Shown: positions 1 through 10,747 of the stretch, one piece after another
How the letters are laid out: each line of letters opens with the position of its first letter
Position numbering within the stretch: the first letter of the stretch is position 1
NCBI GenBank assembly: GCA_030762895.1
Contig: CM061063.1
Location: 49,865,196-49,929,195, forward strand
Direction: 5' to 3'
Origin: Sophora flavescens
Lineage: Eukaryota; Streptophyta; Magnoliopsida; Fabales; Fabaceae
Length of the DNA: 64,000 nucleotides
The notes under the pieces: model-generated
What the model was told of the DNA's origin: nothing
The model's database searches: none
Seen by the model: only the letters and a program-made list of their open reading frames with translations
Made by a program: the position numbers and the translations under genes

Positions 1-154
1 AAGAAGCCCTCGTGGTGGTTGCGGTGGAGATGAGCTCGCGATTAGGGCAGAGTGAGAGCGAGAGTGAGGGTTGAGCGTGATGAAAAGAGAAAAGACGTAC
101 AGAGAAGTGGAGAAGGCGCACGGGGGTAAACGTTATAAGTAAAATAAAACAACA

Positions 155-372
155 TTTTACGTCAGTTTTTGGTAAAACCTGACGTTGAAGATCATATATT
201 TAACGTCAGTTGTCTTAATAAACGGACGTTAAAAACTCTCACACTTATTACGTCAGTTGTTAGTAATAATCGGCGTTAAAGGTCATATATTTAACGTAAG
301 TTGTATTAAGAAACTGACGTTAAAAACACTCACAACTTCTTACGTCAGTTGTATTACACAACGGACGTTAAA
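155..372. repeat. CACTA subterminal inverted-repeat array 1
   Basis: About four pairs of TTACGTCAGTT followed 8-14 bases later by a degenerate AACTGACGTTAAA, at roughly 45-60 base spacing. Each pair can fold as a hairpin. Several arms are mutated (ACGGACGTT, TCGGCGTT), so this array is older or less constrained than the terminal one at 2415-2542. Confidence 0.7.
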
Positions 373-522
373 GGTTTATTAGTTTCTGCAAAAACATTCA
401 TTCCCTTGACTACTGTGCTACTTACCCATTCTCCTTTGTACCTAATCCTCTTAATGAGCATTAAGTTTATAGATAAGTTTTCAAGAAAATCAGAATAACT
501 TAGTAACTTCATCCACTGCTCC

Positions 523-530
523 TATAAATA
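523..530 (+). promoter_or_regulatory. TATA box of the captured promoter, copy 1
   Basis: TATAAATA inside CCTATAAATAGCTTCC, 41 bases before an ATG at 571. The same box is kept in the second copy at 1689-1696. Spacing fits a plant core promoter with a very short leader. Activity is not shown. Confidence 0.45.
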
Positions 531-570
531 GCTTCCTTCCATCCTTTTAATTAATTTTCTGCTTCACAAT

Positions 571-669
571 ATGGCTCTGCCGTGGAGATTAACTTCATCA
601 CTCTTTCTTCCTATTCCTAGACTCAAAGGTCTTTGTCTTAATGGTCAAACAACTTCTGAGTTTGAGTAA
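571..669 (+). pseudogene. Short captured ORF (32 codons) behind the TATA box
   Basis: ATG at 571 to TAA at 667-669 gives a 32-residue peptide starting MALPWRLTSSLFLPIP, a hydrophobic, basic N-terminus like the beginning of an organelle-targeted or secreted protein. I do not recognise the family. In the duplicate at 1732 the frame closes after four codons (ATGGCTCTGTGGTGA), so the coding potential is not kept. It is best read as the first-exon fragment of a host gene carried by the CACTA element. Confidence 0.35.
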
Positions 670-1257
670 ATCACATTACATGGATATTAAGGTTGGGTGA
701 ATCACGTAATGTGATTCTCTCACTTCATTTCATCCCCGTCATCCCTTTCACTTTGCTTTGGAAGCAAGTGATTGTGGATTCAAGATGATGCATCAAGGAA
801 CTCCACTGAAGAAGAAAGATGCAAAGATCCATTTCACTTTGCTTTCGCTGCTAGTGACTGAGGATTTACTTTGCATCTTGGAATTCAAGTGAGGGAGGTG
901 ATGCATCCATTGGAGTTTCTGATGACAGGACTGAGAAGAAAATGATGTTGATGCAGAAACTTTTTTATATTTTAGGGCTATGTTGCAAATTTTTTTTATC
1001 TTTTAATCATGTGATTTTAACTTATGAATCGCTTCAATGTCATACGATTTGATTATACATATAACTTGTTTTATGTTAAGTGTTTATTTATTTTAATTTG
1101 CACAATAATTTGTTTACTAATTCAAGCTAATTAATAAAAATTAAAAATAAACTTGTATAAAAAAAAGGTTTAGAAATAAACTGCAGTACTATATGGAGTG
1201 ATCTGCGTTAAGAGGGACAACAGGGACATGACAACCAATGAAATGAGTTTCATAATT

Positions 1258-1545
1258 ATTTACGTCGCTTATTTATAGAATCGACACAAATAGTTTACCC
1301 ACCACCTCATTTTTAACGTCAACTTAATTGATGACTGCCAAGTTCCCGTGATATTAATTACATTATTTCCAATATTCATTCTCGCACGTTTATAATATAT
1401 AGGATAATTTACGTCACTGTTTATTTAATCAAGTAAAAATCAAACTTTTAACGCCGCTTTATAAAAACTCGACGTTAACAATTAATATTTTTATTTGAAA
1501 AACACTTTTAACGCCGGTTTTAAAAAACGACGTTAAAAGTGTATA
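1258..1545. repeat. CACTA subterminal-type array 2, strongly mutated
   Basis: Degenerate pairs such as TTACGTCGC/AATCGACAC, AACGTCAACTT/GATGACTG, AACGCCGCTTT/CTCGACGTTAA and AACGCCGGTTT/ACGACGTTAA. Its position just before segment copy 2 matches array 1 before copy 1, so array and segment were duplicated together. The bases between (681-1257) are AT-rich with nothing recognised. Confidence 0.6.
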
Positions 1546-1547
1546 GA

Positions 1548-1845
1548 TATCTGCAAAAACATTCATTCCTTTGATGATCTGTGCTACTTACCCATGTACC
1601 TTGTAACTCAATCCTCTTAATGAGCATTAAGTTTATAGGTAAGTTTTCAAGAAAATCGGAATAGCTTAGTAACTTCATCCCCTGCTCCTATAAATAGCTT
1701 CCTTCCATCCTTTTAATTTTCTCTTCACAATATGGCTCTGTGGTGAGATTAACTTCATCACTCTTTCTTCCTATTCCTAGACTCAAAGGTCTTTGTCTTA
1801 ATGGTCAAACAACTTCGAGTTTGAGTAAATTACATTACATGGGTG
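1548..1845 (+). repeat. Internal duplicated segment of the CACTA element, copy 2
   Basis: Second copy of 386-680 with TATAAATA at 1689-1696 and ATGGCTCTG at 1732, but the reading frame is closed by TGA after four codons. From about 1850 to 2130 the two copies diverge. A minus-strand open frame over 1916-2110 has no recognisable features. Confidence 0.75.
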
Positions 1846-2144
1846 ATAAGTCCGAGTAAATTACATTATGTGAGTTGCTCACCTTATCACCTTCCGGAGA
1901 ATCACCTTTGGAGGGCTAATCGTGTGCTCGGGGGTCACAGTTCCAAAACCTCAGCTTTGGCAGCAAGTGACCGTCTTGGAAGTCTCTGGAACCACTGCCT
2001 TTGCTTGAAACAGATCTAGTGCACCTGTTTTTGCCTCTCTCTTGAGCTCTCTCATGCCCCCCAGTTTTCTGAGGTCTTCGGAGTATAGTTTTCCCTTTGG
2101 CATATTTCATAAAACTCTCTGATGGGATGTAGCTTTAATGTTTA

Positions 2145-2230
2145 GGATTTTAAACCCTTTCAATGTAACTTTTTATAGGATTTTAAACCCTTTCAATGTA
2201 ACTTTTTATAGGATTTTAAACCCTTTCAAT
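2145..2230 (+). repeat. 33-bp tandem repeat, about 2.6 copies
   Basis: GGATTTTAAACCCTTTCAAT followed by GTAACTTTTTATA repeats exactly at 2145 and 2178, with a partial third copy at 2211. As 33 is a multiple of three it creates a repetitive open frame (RILNPFNVTFY units); I read this as a by-product of the repeat, not a protein. Confidence 0.9.
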
Positions 2231-2414
2231 CTTCTCAGATCGATCAGTATTCACGATTACTTCATGAATGAGATCCGGTTTGGGTTATTGATTCAACTTA
2301 TAGTTTTCAAAACAGAAACACAAAACATCAAAGCAATTCATGTGAAACTGAAACTTTGAGGAAGGCAATGCGGAAGGAATCATATACTAGATAAAAAAAA
2401 TTATTAAAATAACC

Positions 2415-2654
2415 TTTAACGTCTGTTGATGTAAGGACTGACGTTAAAAGTGAAGTGACTTACTTTTAACGTCAGTTCTTTATCGAACTGACGTTAAAAT
2501 GTTCACTTTTAACGTCAGTCATTAAAATAACTGACGTTAAAATTGAATTAATGAACTCTGATATTTACAAAACTGCCACCGCCTCTTTTTTAACGTCTAG
2601 CTTTTGGTTAACTGACGTAAACCATTACCGTAAAATGTATATTTTCCACTAGTG
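2415..2654. repeat. CACTA terminal array 3 and element terminus
   Basis: Three well-kept hairpin pairs: TTTAACGTCTGTT...GGACTGACGTTAAAA (2415-2449), TTTAACGTCAGTT...GAACTGACGTTAAAA (2465-2499) and TTTTAACGTCAGTC...TAACTGACGTTAAAA (2507-2542), spaced 42-50 bases. A weaker pair follows near 2590-2625, then the TIR ending TCCACTAGTG at 2654. Confidence 0.8.
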
Positions 2655-3116
2655 TTTATGTTATTTGATGCATGAGGGAAAAAGTTTTACAATTATTAAG
2701 AACGTAATTAATTATAATAATCATATATTTTTGAAAGTAACTGACAACTTTCTAAAAGTTTTATTTTCTGTAAAACGGGATAGTTAATGTGATACTCGGG
2801 TTAAGGGTGTCACATATAACTTCCTCTCCATGATCAATCATGTCTTCTTCATTGTTTTCACTTGTTTCATGCCATGATCATCATTTGAAATTCTTAGATC
2901 TAGAACTTCAAAAATCTCTAGAAAATCATAGAAAATCCTATGATCATGAAACCAATTTCTATGAACTTGTCATCATCTCTATGTTTGGTATTCAAGAGAA
3001 TGAATCAAACAAAATTTTCTTTCCTATTTTTCTCTTGAGGCCGAAACCCTAGATTTTTAGGGTGGAGGAATTTTGTTCAATTTTGTAGAAAGTAACAATG
3101 GACTTCATCTTTCTAA

Positions 3117-3118
<2 letters not shown>

Positions 3119-3182
<64 letters not shown>
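3119..3182. repeat. (AT)n microsatellite, about 31 units
   Basis: Uninterrupted AT dinucleotides in LTR B. Confidence 0.95.
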
Positions 3183-3186
<4 letters not shown>

Positions 3187-3665
3187 CCAAGCGATGGAAT
3201 CAAAATGAAATCCCTAGCCTATTTTCTATGAGAAGGCCGAATCCATGTTCTTGAGAACTTGGATGATTTTGTTTTGTTTTTCAACTTATGATCATTGTTC
3301 TTAACTCTATACTACTCTAAGGTCATGGATCTAAGAGTATGTAAAATTTTGAGATATTTAGCTAATTTAGCTAGCCATGGCCTAACCTACATCATAGGAG
3401 TTAGTAGGTTTTTCTTCAAAATTTAACTCGTTTTATGTTGTGGTTTGTTGAAGGATAGTATTTGTGTGAATCATGTATGTGTTCTACGGAGATCGGACTT
3501 TCGGCAAAGTTTATTTCGGGAGAAAAATCACTCTGAGGTAAGGGGAGCACCTAAGGGATTTTTCCGATAGCTATATGCTACCAGTGTGTGGTCTGTATAA
3601 TTTATTTGAGCTTGTTTGTGGTGTTTTTAAATTATTTTACGTAGTTAATTTATCTGATTTTAATT

Positions 3666-4076
3666 GATTATCTGAAGTTATGTGTTATAGTATTTAATGC
3701 ATGTTATAATTGTGTTATATGCTATATTATTTACATTAAATATTTATTGATGTTGGTTGTTGATTGAGAAGCCTGACAGTGGTCAGTGCTCAATTAATTA
3801 CGAAGATAAAAGTGTTAAAAATCTTTATGAGAAATGTTGAATATTTAATTGGTGAAACATAGTAATATAATATCATTTGATTATTGGATTTGTTAAAAAT
3901 GTGGAATAGTTGAAAACATTATTATTTTATTGAATTATAGGTATAAGAGTTATCTATGAGTCACAGTGAGGGCATAACCGTTAAAATATTTTAGTACTGC
4001 TATTTTTTACATGAGAAATTATAAAATAATATGAAAGGTTATTATAAAAAGTTAATTTCCAAAAATAACTTAATAA
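3666..4076 (+). repeat. 411-bp direct duplication, left copy, abutting solo LTR A
   Basis: Begins GATTATCTGAAGTTATGTG and ends ...AATAACTTAATAA directly against the TG of LTR A. The same sequence starts directly after the CA of LTR A at 8086. I count about four substitutions and one single-base indel over 411 bases. It is LTR-B sequence, present twice only because of whatever placed A here. Confidence 0.9.
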
Positions 4077-6857
4077 TGTAACACCCTAGTTTTTACACCT
4101 AGGATTAATTATTTTATTTGGATGTTTATGTTTATTATGTTATGTGGTTTAGTTTGAGTAATTAAATTACTCTCTTCAAATTATTTTATTAGGTGCGTTA
4201 GCACTGACTTATTTCAGTGAATGCACGTTTACTAGACAATAATTTATGTTATTGTCACTATTATACCAGTACAGAAAAATATTTTAAATAATGTAAATAA
4301 GAGAAAAACATTTTCATATTCTTATCCTATTTAATTTTAGAGTTAAAAATATGTTGGTTTGACATTTATCGGAGATTAAATTTTGGACTGAGTATTTTCT
4401 TAGTAGATCAGTTCAACTATTAATCTTTACTCTAACTTGAATTTCGAAAACATATCCTTATCAATCTTTATTTTTAGATTCTAAAAAGTAAAAACATGTT
4501 TATTTTAGGCCCAATATTTATCACTCATTTTGTACCTATTACTAAATAATTAGTATAAAAACTAAAGTTATCTTTTCTCTCTCTCACTCACTCGACGTAA
4601 TCTCTCTCTTTCTCCCTTTTCTTCTCTGATTCTCCTCTTTTCTTCCTTCTTTCTTTCTTCTTTCTCCCTTCTTCTTCTTCCTCCTCACTCCGTCTTCTTC
4701 CTCCTCCTTTTCAACCAGCCCAGTTGCACGCCGCCACCGTAGGAGCACAGTCCGGTCAAGCGAGTTGCTCCTCGCTGTGCATCGCTGTGCGCATCACTGT
4801 CGTCCTTCCGCAGCGACTCTGCACGCAACTCCGGCGTTCGCTGTCACCGACCATCATCGTAAGCACCCTAAGCCGCCATTAACAGTGGTTCTTCACCTAT
4901 TTATGATATTGAATCTTCTTTTCTTCTTCCATGAGGTTTAACTCTTGTTTTTGTTGGACCTATGGTGCTGTCCAAAACACACCGCCGCCCCTCCGTCGCG
5001 TCACCGCCGCGCCGGTCGTTTCAACAGCCACCATTACCTCTTTTCTTGTTATCTTGGGTAAGTACTTCGCCATAACCTCTTCTAGTTCAAAACCCCAAGT
5101 GGATTTTTGAAACCCTAATCCTAACCCTTTGATTTCAGATTTTAATCTTGAAATTTAAGGTTGTTTTATGAGATTGGGACTGTGAATTTGTGTTTCCCTA
5201 AACCAATTTCATTATTCTGAGTTTTCCCTAAATTTTAATAATGAGCCCTAAACCCCTAATTTGATTTTATTTGAATTTGGGTATGTTTTTATGAAATTAA
5301 TTATGATTTAGTGTAATTAGGACTCTCAATGGATGATTTCCAAAGTTCTTTTTCAAGATCTTTTAATCAAAACAAGGTTTCCTAAAAGGGTATTAGGAAG
5401 CGTGAGCTTCAAATATGATTTTCTTTGAAAATAACCTTATTTGGTAATTAGATTAAGTGTTTAGATAAAGTTTAAATGTGTGTTTGACCATGTGAAATTG
5501 ATTTCTTGATTTCTGGTTGTTGCACGTTGTTGGATTTACTCTCTGAGACGTTTGGACACGGCTATGTTTGCTTGACGAAGTAGATATGAGCTAACGTGAG
5601 CATTAGGACGAGAATCCTTTACTTGTCTTCAAAGGTAAGGGGAGTTACCTAGGGATATTCAATAACTATATGCATGTGTGTATGTGTGTAATTGATTGCT
5701 GTGAAAATTATTGTGATGTTTAGCCAATACTTGAATAACTTGTTTATTTTGAACCATTGTGGTTATTACTTGGAGTTGAATATTTGTTGCTTTAAAGTAT
5801 TATGAATTATATATATATGTGATTAACTGTGATATATATGAATTATATATACATGATTAACTGTGATGTTATTGTTGTCGATTGAAGTTTGAGAAGCCAG
5901 ACTTGAGTCTGTGCCTAATAATGATAAGGATTAAAAGCCTTAATAAGCCTTGAATAGAATTTTGAAAGTTTTGGGTTCACTTATAAAAGTTCATTGTATA
6001 AAGTGCTTACTTCAGAAGAATAAGATTCTTTTGTTTTAGAAAAATTTTAAAGTGATTTTGAGTTGAAGGAAACTATATTTTTATGATAAAAAGTTTGGTA
6101 CGAGAGAAAACCTTTTCGAACGGTGTGCTTTATGAAGGAAAGACCCTTTGAAAATATTTATTATGAAGGAGAGACCTTTTGAAAATATTTAACTTTATTC
6201 CATCAATGAATTTCAAATACAAATGAATTTCCTAGATATTTTAGAAAAGATTTTTGCAAAGGAAAAGGATTTTCTCCCAAATAATTTTGGAAACGTTCCG
6301 GTTACTTGGATAAGTGACCGAGGTTTTGTTTTGGTTTTGATTTTCACTGAGCGAAATGTTTTACAAGTCGATAAATTAGCCTAGAAACCGAGACGTCGGG
6401 GTTCTAGTGTTGTATGGACACGTAGATCAAGGATCTGTGTCAGGGGACGGAGTGTCCTGTAAAGTTTTGTTTTTGGACTGTGTGTCCTAAGTTGATGTGG
6501 ACAGTGTGAGTTCCATATCCGTGAGCCTAAAACTGGTGCATCGGTTTAAGGGCATCGTGATTGAGCATTCGGACTGTATGTCCTATGTTGGGATTAAAAG
6601 ATTTGGACTGTGTGTCCTGTATTTGTTTTAAGTGAAAAGTCTTAATTAAAAGAATTAAGCATGGTCATTAAGCTTTGTGCTTCGATGAGGAAAGATTATT
6701 ACGACAAAGAAAACAAACGAGAATAAAAGTTTTTCTCATGCATTTAATGGCCATTGTGTCATGTAAATGGCATTGAATCCAGAGGGAATCAATGTATATG
6801 ACAGACGTGTCAAGTGGTGATGATCATTGAGGTCCGGAGTGGATCAATGTATCTTTT

Positions 6858-6923
6858 ATAGGACTTTGTGTCCAAATTGATAGGACTTTGTGTCCAATTT
6901 GATAGGACTTTGTGTCCAGATTG
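6858..6923 (+). repeat. 22-bp tandem repeat, 3 copies
   Basis: ATAGGACTTTGTGTCCAAATTG at 6858, 6880 and 6902 with one or two differences. GGACT(T/G)TGTGTCC also occurs singly many times in this LTR family (6476, 6545, 6605, 9060, 50340), so the unit grew from a motif already present. Confidence 0.9.
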
Positions 6924-6970
6924 TATATATGTGCCTCTATTTCCTAATTATGGAATAGTGTCATTGCTTT

Positions 6971-7110
6971 GTATGAGCATCCTAACGGGAATGGGGATGT
7001 GCACAATTGTGTCTTGCTTTGCATGAGCATCCTAACGGGAATGGGGATGTGCACAATTGTGTTAGGTGCTGGCATGAACATCCTATCGGGAATGGGGATG
7101 TGCACCATTT
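6971..7110 (+). repeat. 50-bp tandem repeat, about 2.8 copies
   Basis: GCATGAGCATCCTAACGGGAATGGGGATGTGCAC blocks begin near 6971, 7021 and 7072. The third is more diverged. Both overlapping open frames here (6969-7244 and 7007-7234) are products of the repeat. Confidence 0.9.
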
Positions 7111-8085
7111 ATTTTCTTGGGCATTGTTTTGTTCATTTTTACGATGCGCCATGTGCGAGCCTGATCAGCTTGAAACGAAACAGAAAGTTGTGGGATCTCC
7201 GGAGATTAGGTATCAAAATAGAGTTGAATATTGAAGTGCCATGAATTCTCTTTATAAAACCGATTGTTCGGGTTTGAGACCCTTTGTTATAACACTGTTA
7301 TGTTATGTATATGCATGATTTAAAATGCTTATATGATTATGTGATGTATGTATCATGTGTATGGTTGTTGTATGATATATCCATTTGTCGGTATCTCACC
7401 CTTACAAACATTTCAGGATTCTTCTAAGTTCGATATTGTACCCTGGGTACTCTAACACAGATGGTGCAGAGGAATTTTTCTAAGTCACTCAGAGACTTAG
7501 ATGTAGTTGCTTGATGAGGTATTACTTGCGGAATAACTTTTAGAACGACCAGCTTAGGGTTGAGACTTGGATTATTTTTGATGGTCTGTATGAGTTTGGC
7601 TCAGAGAGCCTTTATTTTAAAATGGAATGTCGATAGCTCAGAGAGCATATCTTTTGAATGAAAAATCTAAGCTATTTCTTTTGGTTTTGTAAAGCTTTTG
7701 GCTATAACTATTATTTTTTATGTATTAATGCCTGTTTGAATTTGGTGTAACTGGAATTCTGGAGAGAAATTGCAATTATTTTAACAGGTGTTATTTTACT
7801 CTGGGATGTCCGAATTACAGAGGAGACTCTGTCGAAATTTTTGTAAAACTACTATTTTGTATTTGAGTATATCCTTTAAATTAAATAGGCTTGCCAAGCT
7901 ATGATAGTAAGTTTGTGTGTCGATCAATTAAGGCTTAGGTATGGAGTCGTGACAAAAAAAAAAATTCACCCAATTTCAGACACTTATATACTTATATAAG
8001 TTATTTTCCGAAAGCACCAGCAAATTATCTTTTAACTTTATTTCCGCACGTGTTACGTAAGTAATGCCCTAAGGGGGGTGTTACA

Positions 8086-8497
8086 GATTATCTGAAGTTA
8101 TGTGTTATAGTATTTAATGCATGTTATAAATTGTGTTATATGCTATATTATTTACATGAAATGTTTATTGATGTTGGTTGTTGATTGAGAAGCCTGACAG
8201 TGGTCAGTGCTCAATTAATTACGAAGATAAAAGTGTTAAAAAGCTTTATGAGAAATGTTGAATATTTAATTGGTGAAACATAGTAATATAATATCATTTG
8301 ATTATTGGATTTGTTAAAAATGTGGAATAGTTGAAAACATTATTATTTTATTGAATTATAGGTATAAGAGTTATCTATGAGTCACAGTGAGGGCATAACC
8401 GTTAAAATATTTTAGTACTGCTATTTTTTACATGAGAAATTATAAAATAATATGAAAGGTTATTATAAAAAGTTAATTTCCAAAAATAACTTAATTA
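8086..8497 (+). repeat. 411-bp direct duplication, right copy, abutting solo LTR A
   Basis: Right-hand copy of 3666-4076, starting immediately after TGTTACA at 8085 and ending ...AATAACTTAATTA. Beyond it LTR B continues normally (TGAGGTTGAGAAAATT). Confidence 0.9.
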
Positions 8498-10092
8498 TGA
8501 GGTTGAGAAAATTATTTTAAGAGAAAAGTCAAATTTTAACTTAAAACATTTTTGAAATGCTAAACGACGGTTAATTCCAAAAATATTTACGGAAAGCATT
8601 TTTTAAAACAGCAATATTTGTTTGAACAGTGATTTAGTCTCAAACGATATTTTTTTAGAACTAAAGTTTTGAATAAAGATTTTTAGAGGAAAATGAATTT
8701 CTTGGTGATTTGACGGTTTTATAAATGAATTTTAAACAAAAAGGGTTTTCTGTGAATGAGTTTTACACAACGGTGTTATTTCCGACAACTTGGATAAGTT
8801 ACGGAGGTTTTTGTTTTGGATTTGTGTTTCACAGAACGAAAACGATGTAAACGTTGAAACGTGAACCTAGCTAGTAACCGAGATGTTGTGATACTAGTGT
8901 TCTATAATCAAATCACGTAGATCTTTGATCCGTGATATGGTGTTAAGGACTTTGTGTCCTATTTACGATGTGATAAACGGTGTTAAAGGCGAATGTTGTT
9001 TTCTGTTACCACAAACCTAAGACTGGTGCATCGGTCTAGGGTTTCGTGATTGAGCACTCGGACTTTGTGTCCTGTGTTGACGATGAAAAATCTTAAAACG
9101 TTGAAAACTACAGATGGTCGTGAGTCGTTGAGCTGCGACAAGGAAAGAATGAACAAAAAGAAAAGTGACGAGAAATAAAATGTTTTACATGCATTATTCA
9201 GTAGACGTGCCTACGGTATTTTACATGGTATCTTGATGGACAAGGTATTCACGACGTTGTAGCATTGTGCCTGGATCACTGTGCCTAGTTTTGGACAGTG
9301 CTATGGTTAATACGATGTGCCTTAATTGGCAATCGAGCTTGATCAGCTCATTATTATAGTGTTGGGATCTCCGAAGATTAAGTACAGAAGTTTAGACGGT
9401 GAATATTGAAGTGTCGTGCATTTTTAATGACGACGACTATCGGGTATGAAACCCATTCAGAAACTACTTGTTTATTTCTGAACATTTATGTTATTATAAC
9501 TCTAAATGTTATATCTTGTTTTGTGTGTCGCGCATGTAGTTATCGTGTTAAAATCCATATATTGGTTCTCACCCTTGCATATATCTGTGTTTCTGGTTTT
9601 GCGGTTGTACCTTGGTACATGAGTACAGATAGTGCAGAGGAGTTCCTAGCTTCACTTGAGGAAATTACTCCTGATCCTTGGAGAAGTTAGTGATAATGGT
9701 GATAATTATGGAGGTCTTTCCAGTAGATGTTTATTAGTCACTTAGAATTTTTCTTTGGGTGATATGTTTCTGAGAAGTCGGTGTTTGTGGTTTGAAAACC
9801 TTTATATGGTTTAAAATTTTGTTGTGAATAATGAAGTATTTTCAGGAGAAATCCGTACATTGTAGAAGATTTTGTTTTTGAATAAAATCAGCCTATGTAT
9901 GTTGGTGAGTATAATATAGTTTTACAATTGTGATGTGCGCACCACTTTGCGAAGTATTAAGAAGAAAAATTTTTACAACCATATTTTTCTGACTTAAAGT
10001 AAATAAATTTCCGAAAGCAACCAACAAATTTCTTTTATAATTTATTTCCGCACGTGTTCATAAGGTAATGCCCAAGGGGGGTGTTACACGGA

Positions 10093-10414
10093 TCACTACT
10101 ATTTTAAACCTTCAGGCTTCAACTATAATTTATCAATTATTTTATGCCCTTAACTATAGTTTATTTTGTATTTTATCAAGTGTTCTATATTAGAGATGAC
10201 AAATAATCTCATAATTGATAAACTATTTATAACGCTAAATAAAAATCAGAAACTTAGTAAGTGTTGTACTTTATCATTCACATTTGAATAAATCATTTTT
10301 TTATATTTTATTGTCTATATTTGAAAATAAAATATATTAAAGTTGGGAGATTTTTATTCAATTTTTATAATAAGTCATATATACCCGTGCATGGAACGGG
10401 CCAAGAACACTAGT
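10093..10414 (+). mobile_element. Small non-autonomous Helitron-like element
   Basis: The 3' end fits the Helitron rule: a short hairpin CCCGT(GCATGGA)ACGGG at 10384-10400, nine bases later CTAGT at 10410-10414, followed by T. A candidate 5' end TCACTACTATTTTAAACC at 10093 is preceded by A, giving insertion between A and T. No Rep/helicase. It begins just after the end of LTR B. The 5' end is less certain than the 3' end. The following 10415-10568 is plain AT-rich sequence. Confidence 0.5.
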
Positions 10415-10747
10415 TTATATAAAAAATCAAATCAGTATATAATTTTATTTTTATTATTCCATTTTATTTATTAAAAATAATTTAAACTAATTTAATATTT
10501 AAATTTTTTAAACGATAAATAATTTAAAATAAATTAAATTATTAAAAGTGATAATTATTTTAAAATAAATAATATAAATATATTTTTTTAAGTAAGGAGG
10601 CATGCAAAAGCATCACAATAGAGACTAACATCCCAACTAGGTTGGCACCTTAGCCACTATCCATCATATGCAGCACACCCCAATTTATTAAAAAGGAACA
10701 AAAACGAACAATACAAAAGCATGGGGGGCAGAACCAAACCCATGAAA

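Larger units (their letters stand above)
386..680 (+). repeat. Internal duplicated segment of the CACTA element, copy 1
   Basis: About 295 bases from CTGCAAAAACATTCATTCCC to the CACATTACATGG near 680 recur at 1548-1845 with a few substitutions and small indels, about 1.16 kb downstream. Each copy follows a subterminal array, so the duplicated unit is array plus segment. It carries a TATA box and a short ORF, which suggests a captured gene promoter and 5' end. Confidence 0.75.
1..2654. mobile_element. CACTA (En/Spm-type) DNA transposon, one terminal part
   Basis: The right edge reads CACTAGTG at 2647-2654; on the minus strand the element opens CACTAGTGGAAAATATACA, the usual start of plant CACTA elements. 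Inside lie three clusters of ACGTCAGTT / AACTGACGTTAAA inverted pairs, as expected for transposase-binding subterminal repeats. No transposase is visible, and the other end lies left of the window. The expected 3-bp target duplication cannot be checked. The sequence to the right looks like the interior of LTR B, so this element probably inserted into B. The first 130 bases are GC-richer and unassigned. Confidence 0.75.
4077..8085 (+). mobile_element. Solo LTR 'A', about 4.0 kb, giant-LTR gypsy-type family
   Basis: Starts TGTAACACCCTAGTTTTTAC and ends CCCTAAGGGGGGTGTTACA, so it has proper TG...CA tips. It aligns end to end with the two LTRs of element F (27510-31356 and 34741-38542, minus strand), which are about 160-200 bases shorter. 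Contents in order: AT-rich U3, TATAAAA near 4554-4560, a pyrimidine-rich tract (4575-4700), a GC-rich leader-like block (4700-5060), then a long AT-rich U5. No internal region, PBS or PPT follows, so it is a solo LTR. Its flanks are a 411-bp duplication rather than a 5-bp one. No coding gene is seen; open frames at 6969-7244 come from a tandem repeat. Confidence 0.85.
2655..10088 (+). mobile_element. LTR 'B' of a giant-LTR gypsy-type family, 5' part outside, interrupted
   Basis: The right end AATGCCCAAGGGGGGTGTTACA at 10088 is the family's LTR end, shared with LTRs ending at 8085, 27510 (minus), 34741 (minus), 52908 and 57983. Family phrases include GACTGGTGCATCGGTCTAGG (about 9020), GGACTTTGTGTCCT, GGATCTCCGAAGATTA and TATTTCCGCACGTG. 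The body at 2800-3100 matches the LTR near 47.9-48.1 kb. The true 5' end is not visible and probably lies left of the CACTA insertion. It is split by solo LTR A at 4077-8085. No gene is supported. Small open frames at 2840-3052 and 9406-9690 are unsupported. Confidence 0.6.

Noticed and set aside
2138..2359. 73-codon frame with RILNPFNVTFY repeats
   Set aside because: Produced by a 33-bp tandem repeat in a transposon.
6969..7244. 91-codon frame with GMGMCTI repeats
   Set aside because: A translation of the 50-bp tandem repeat; two frames are open over the same bases.
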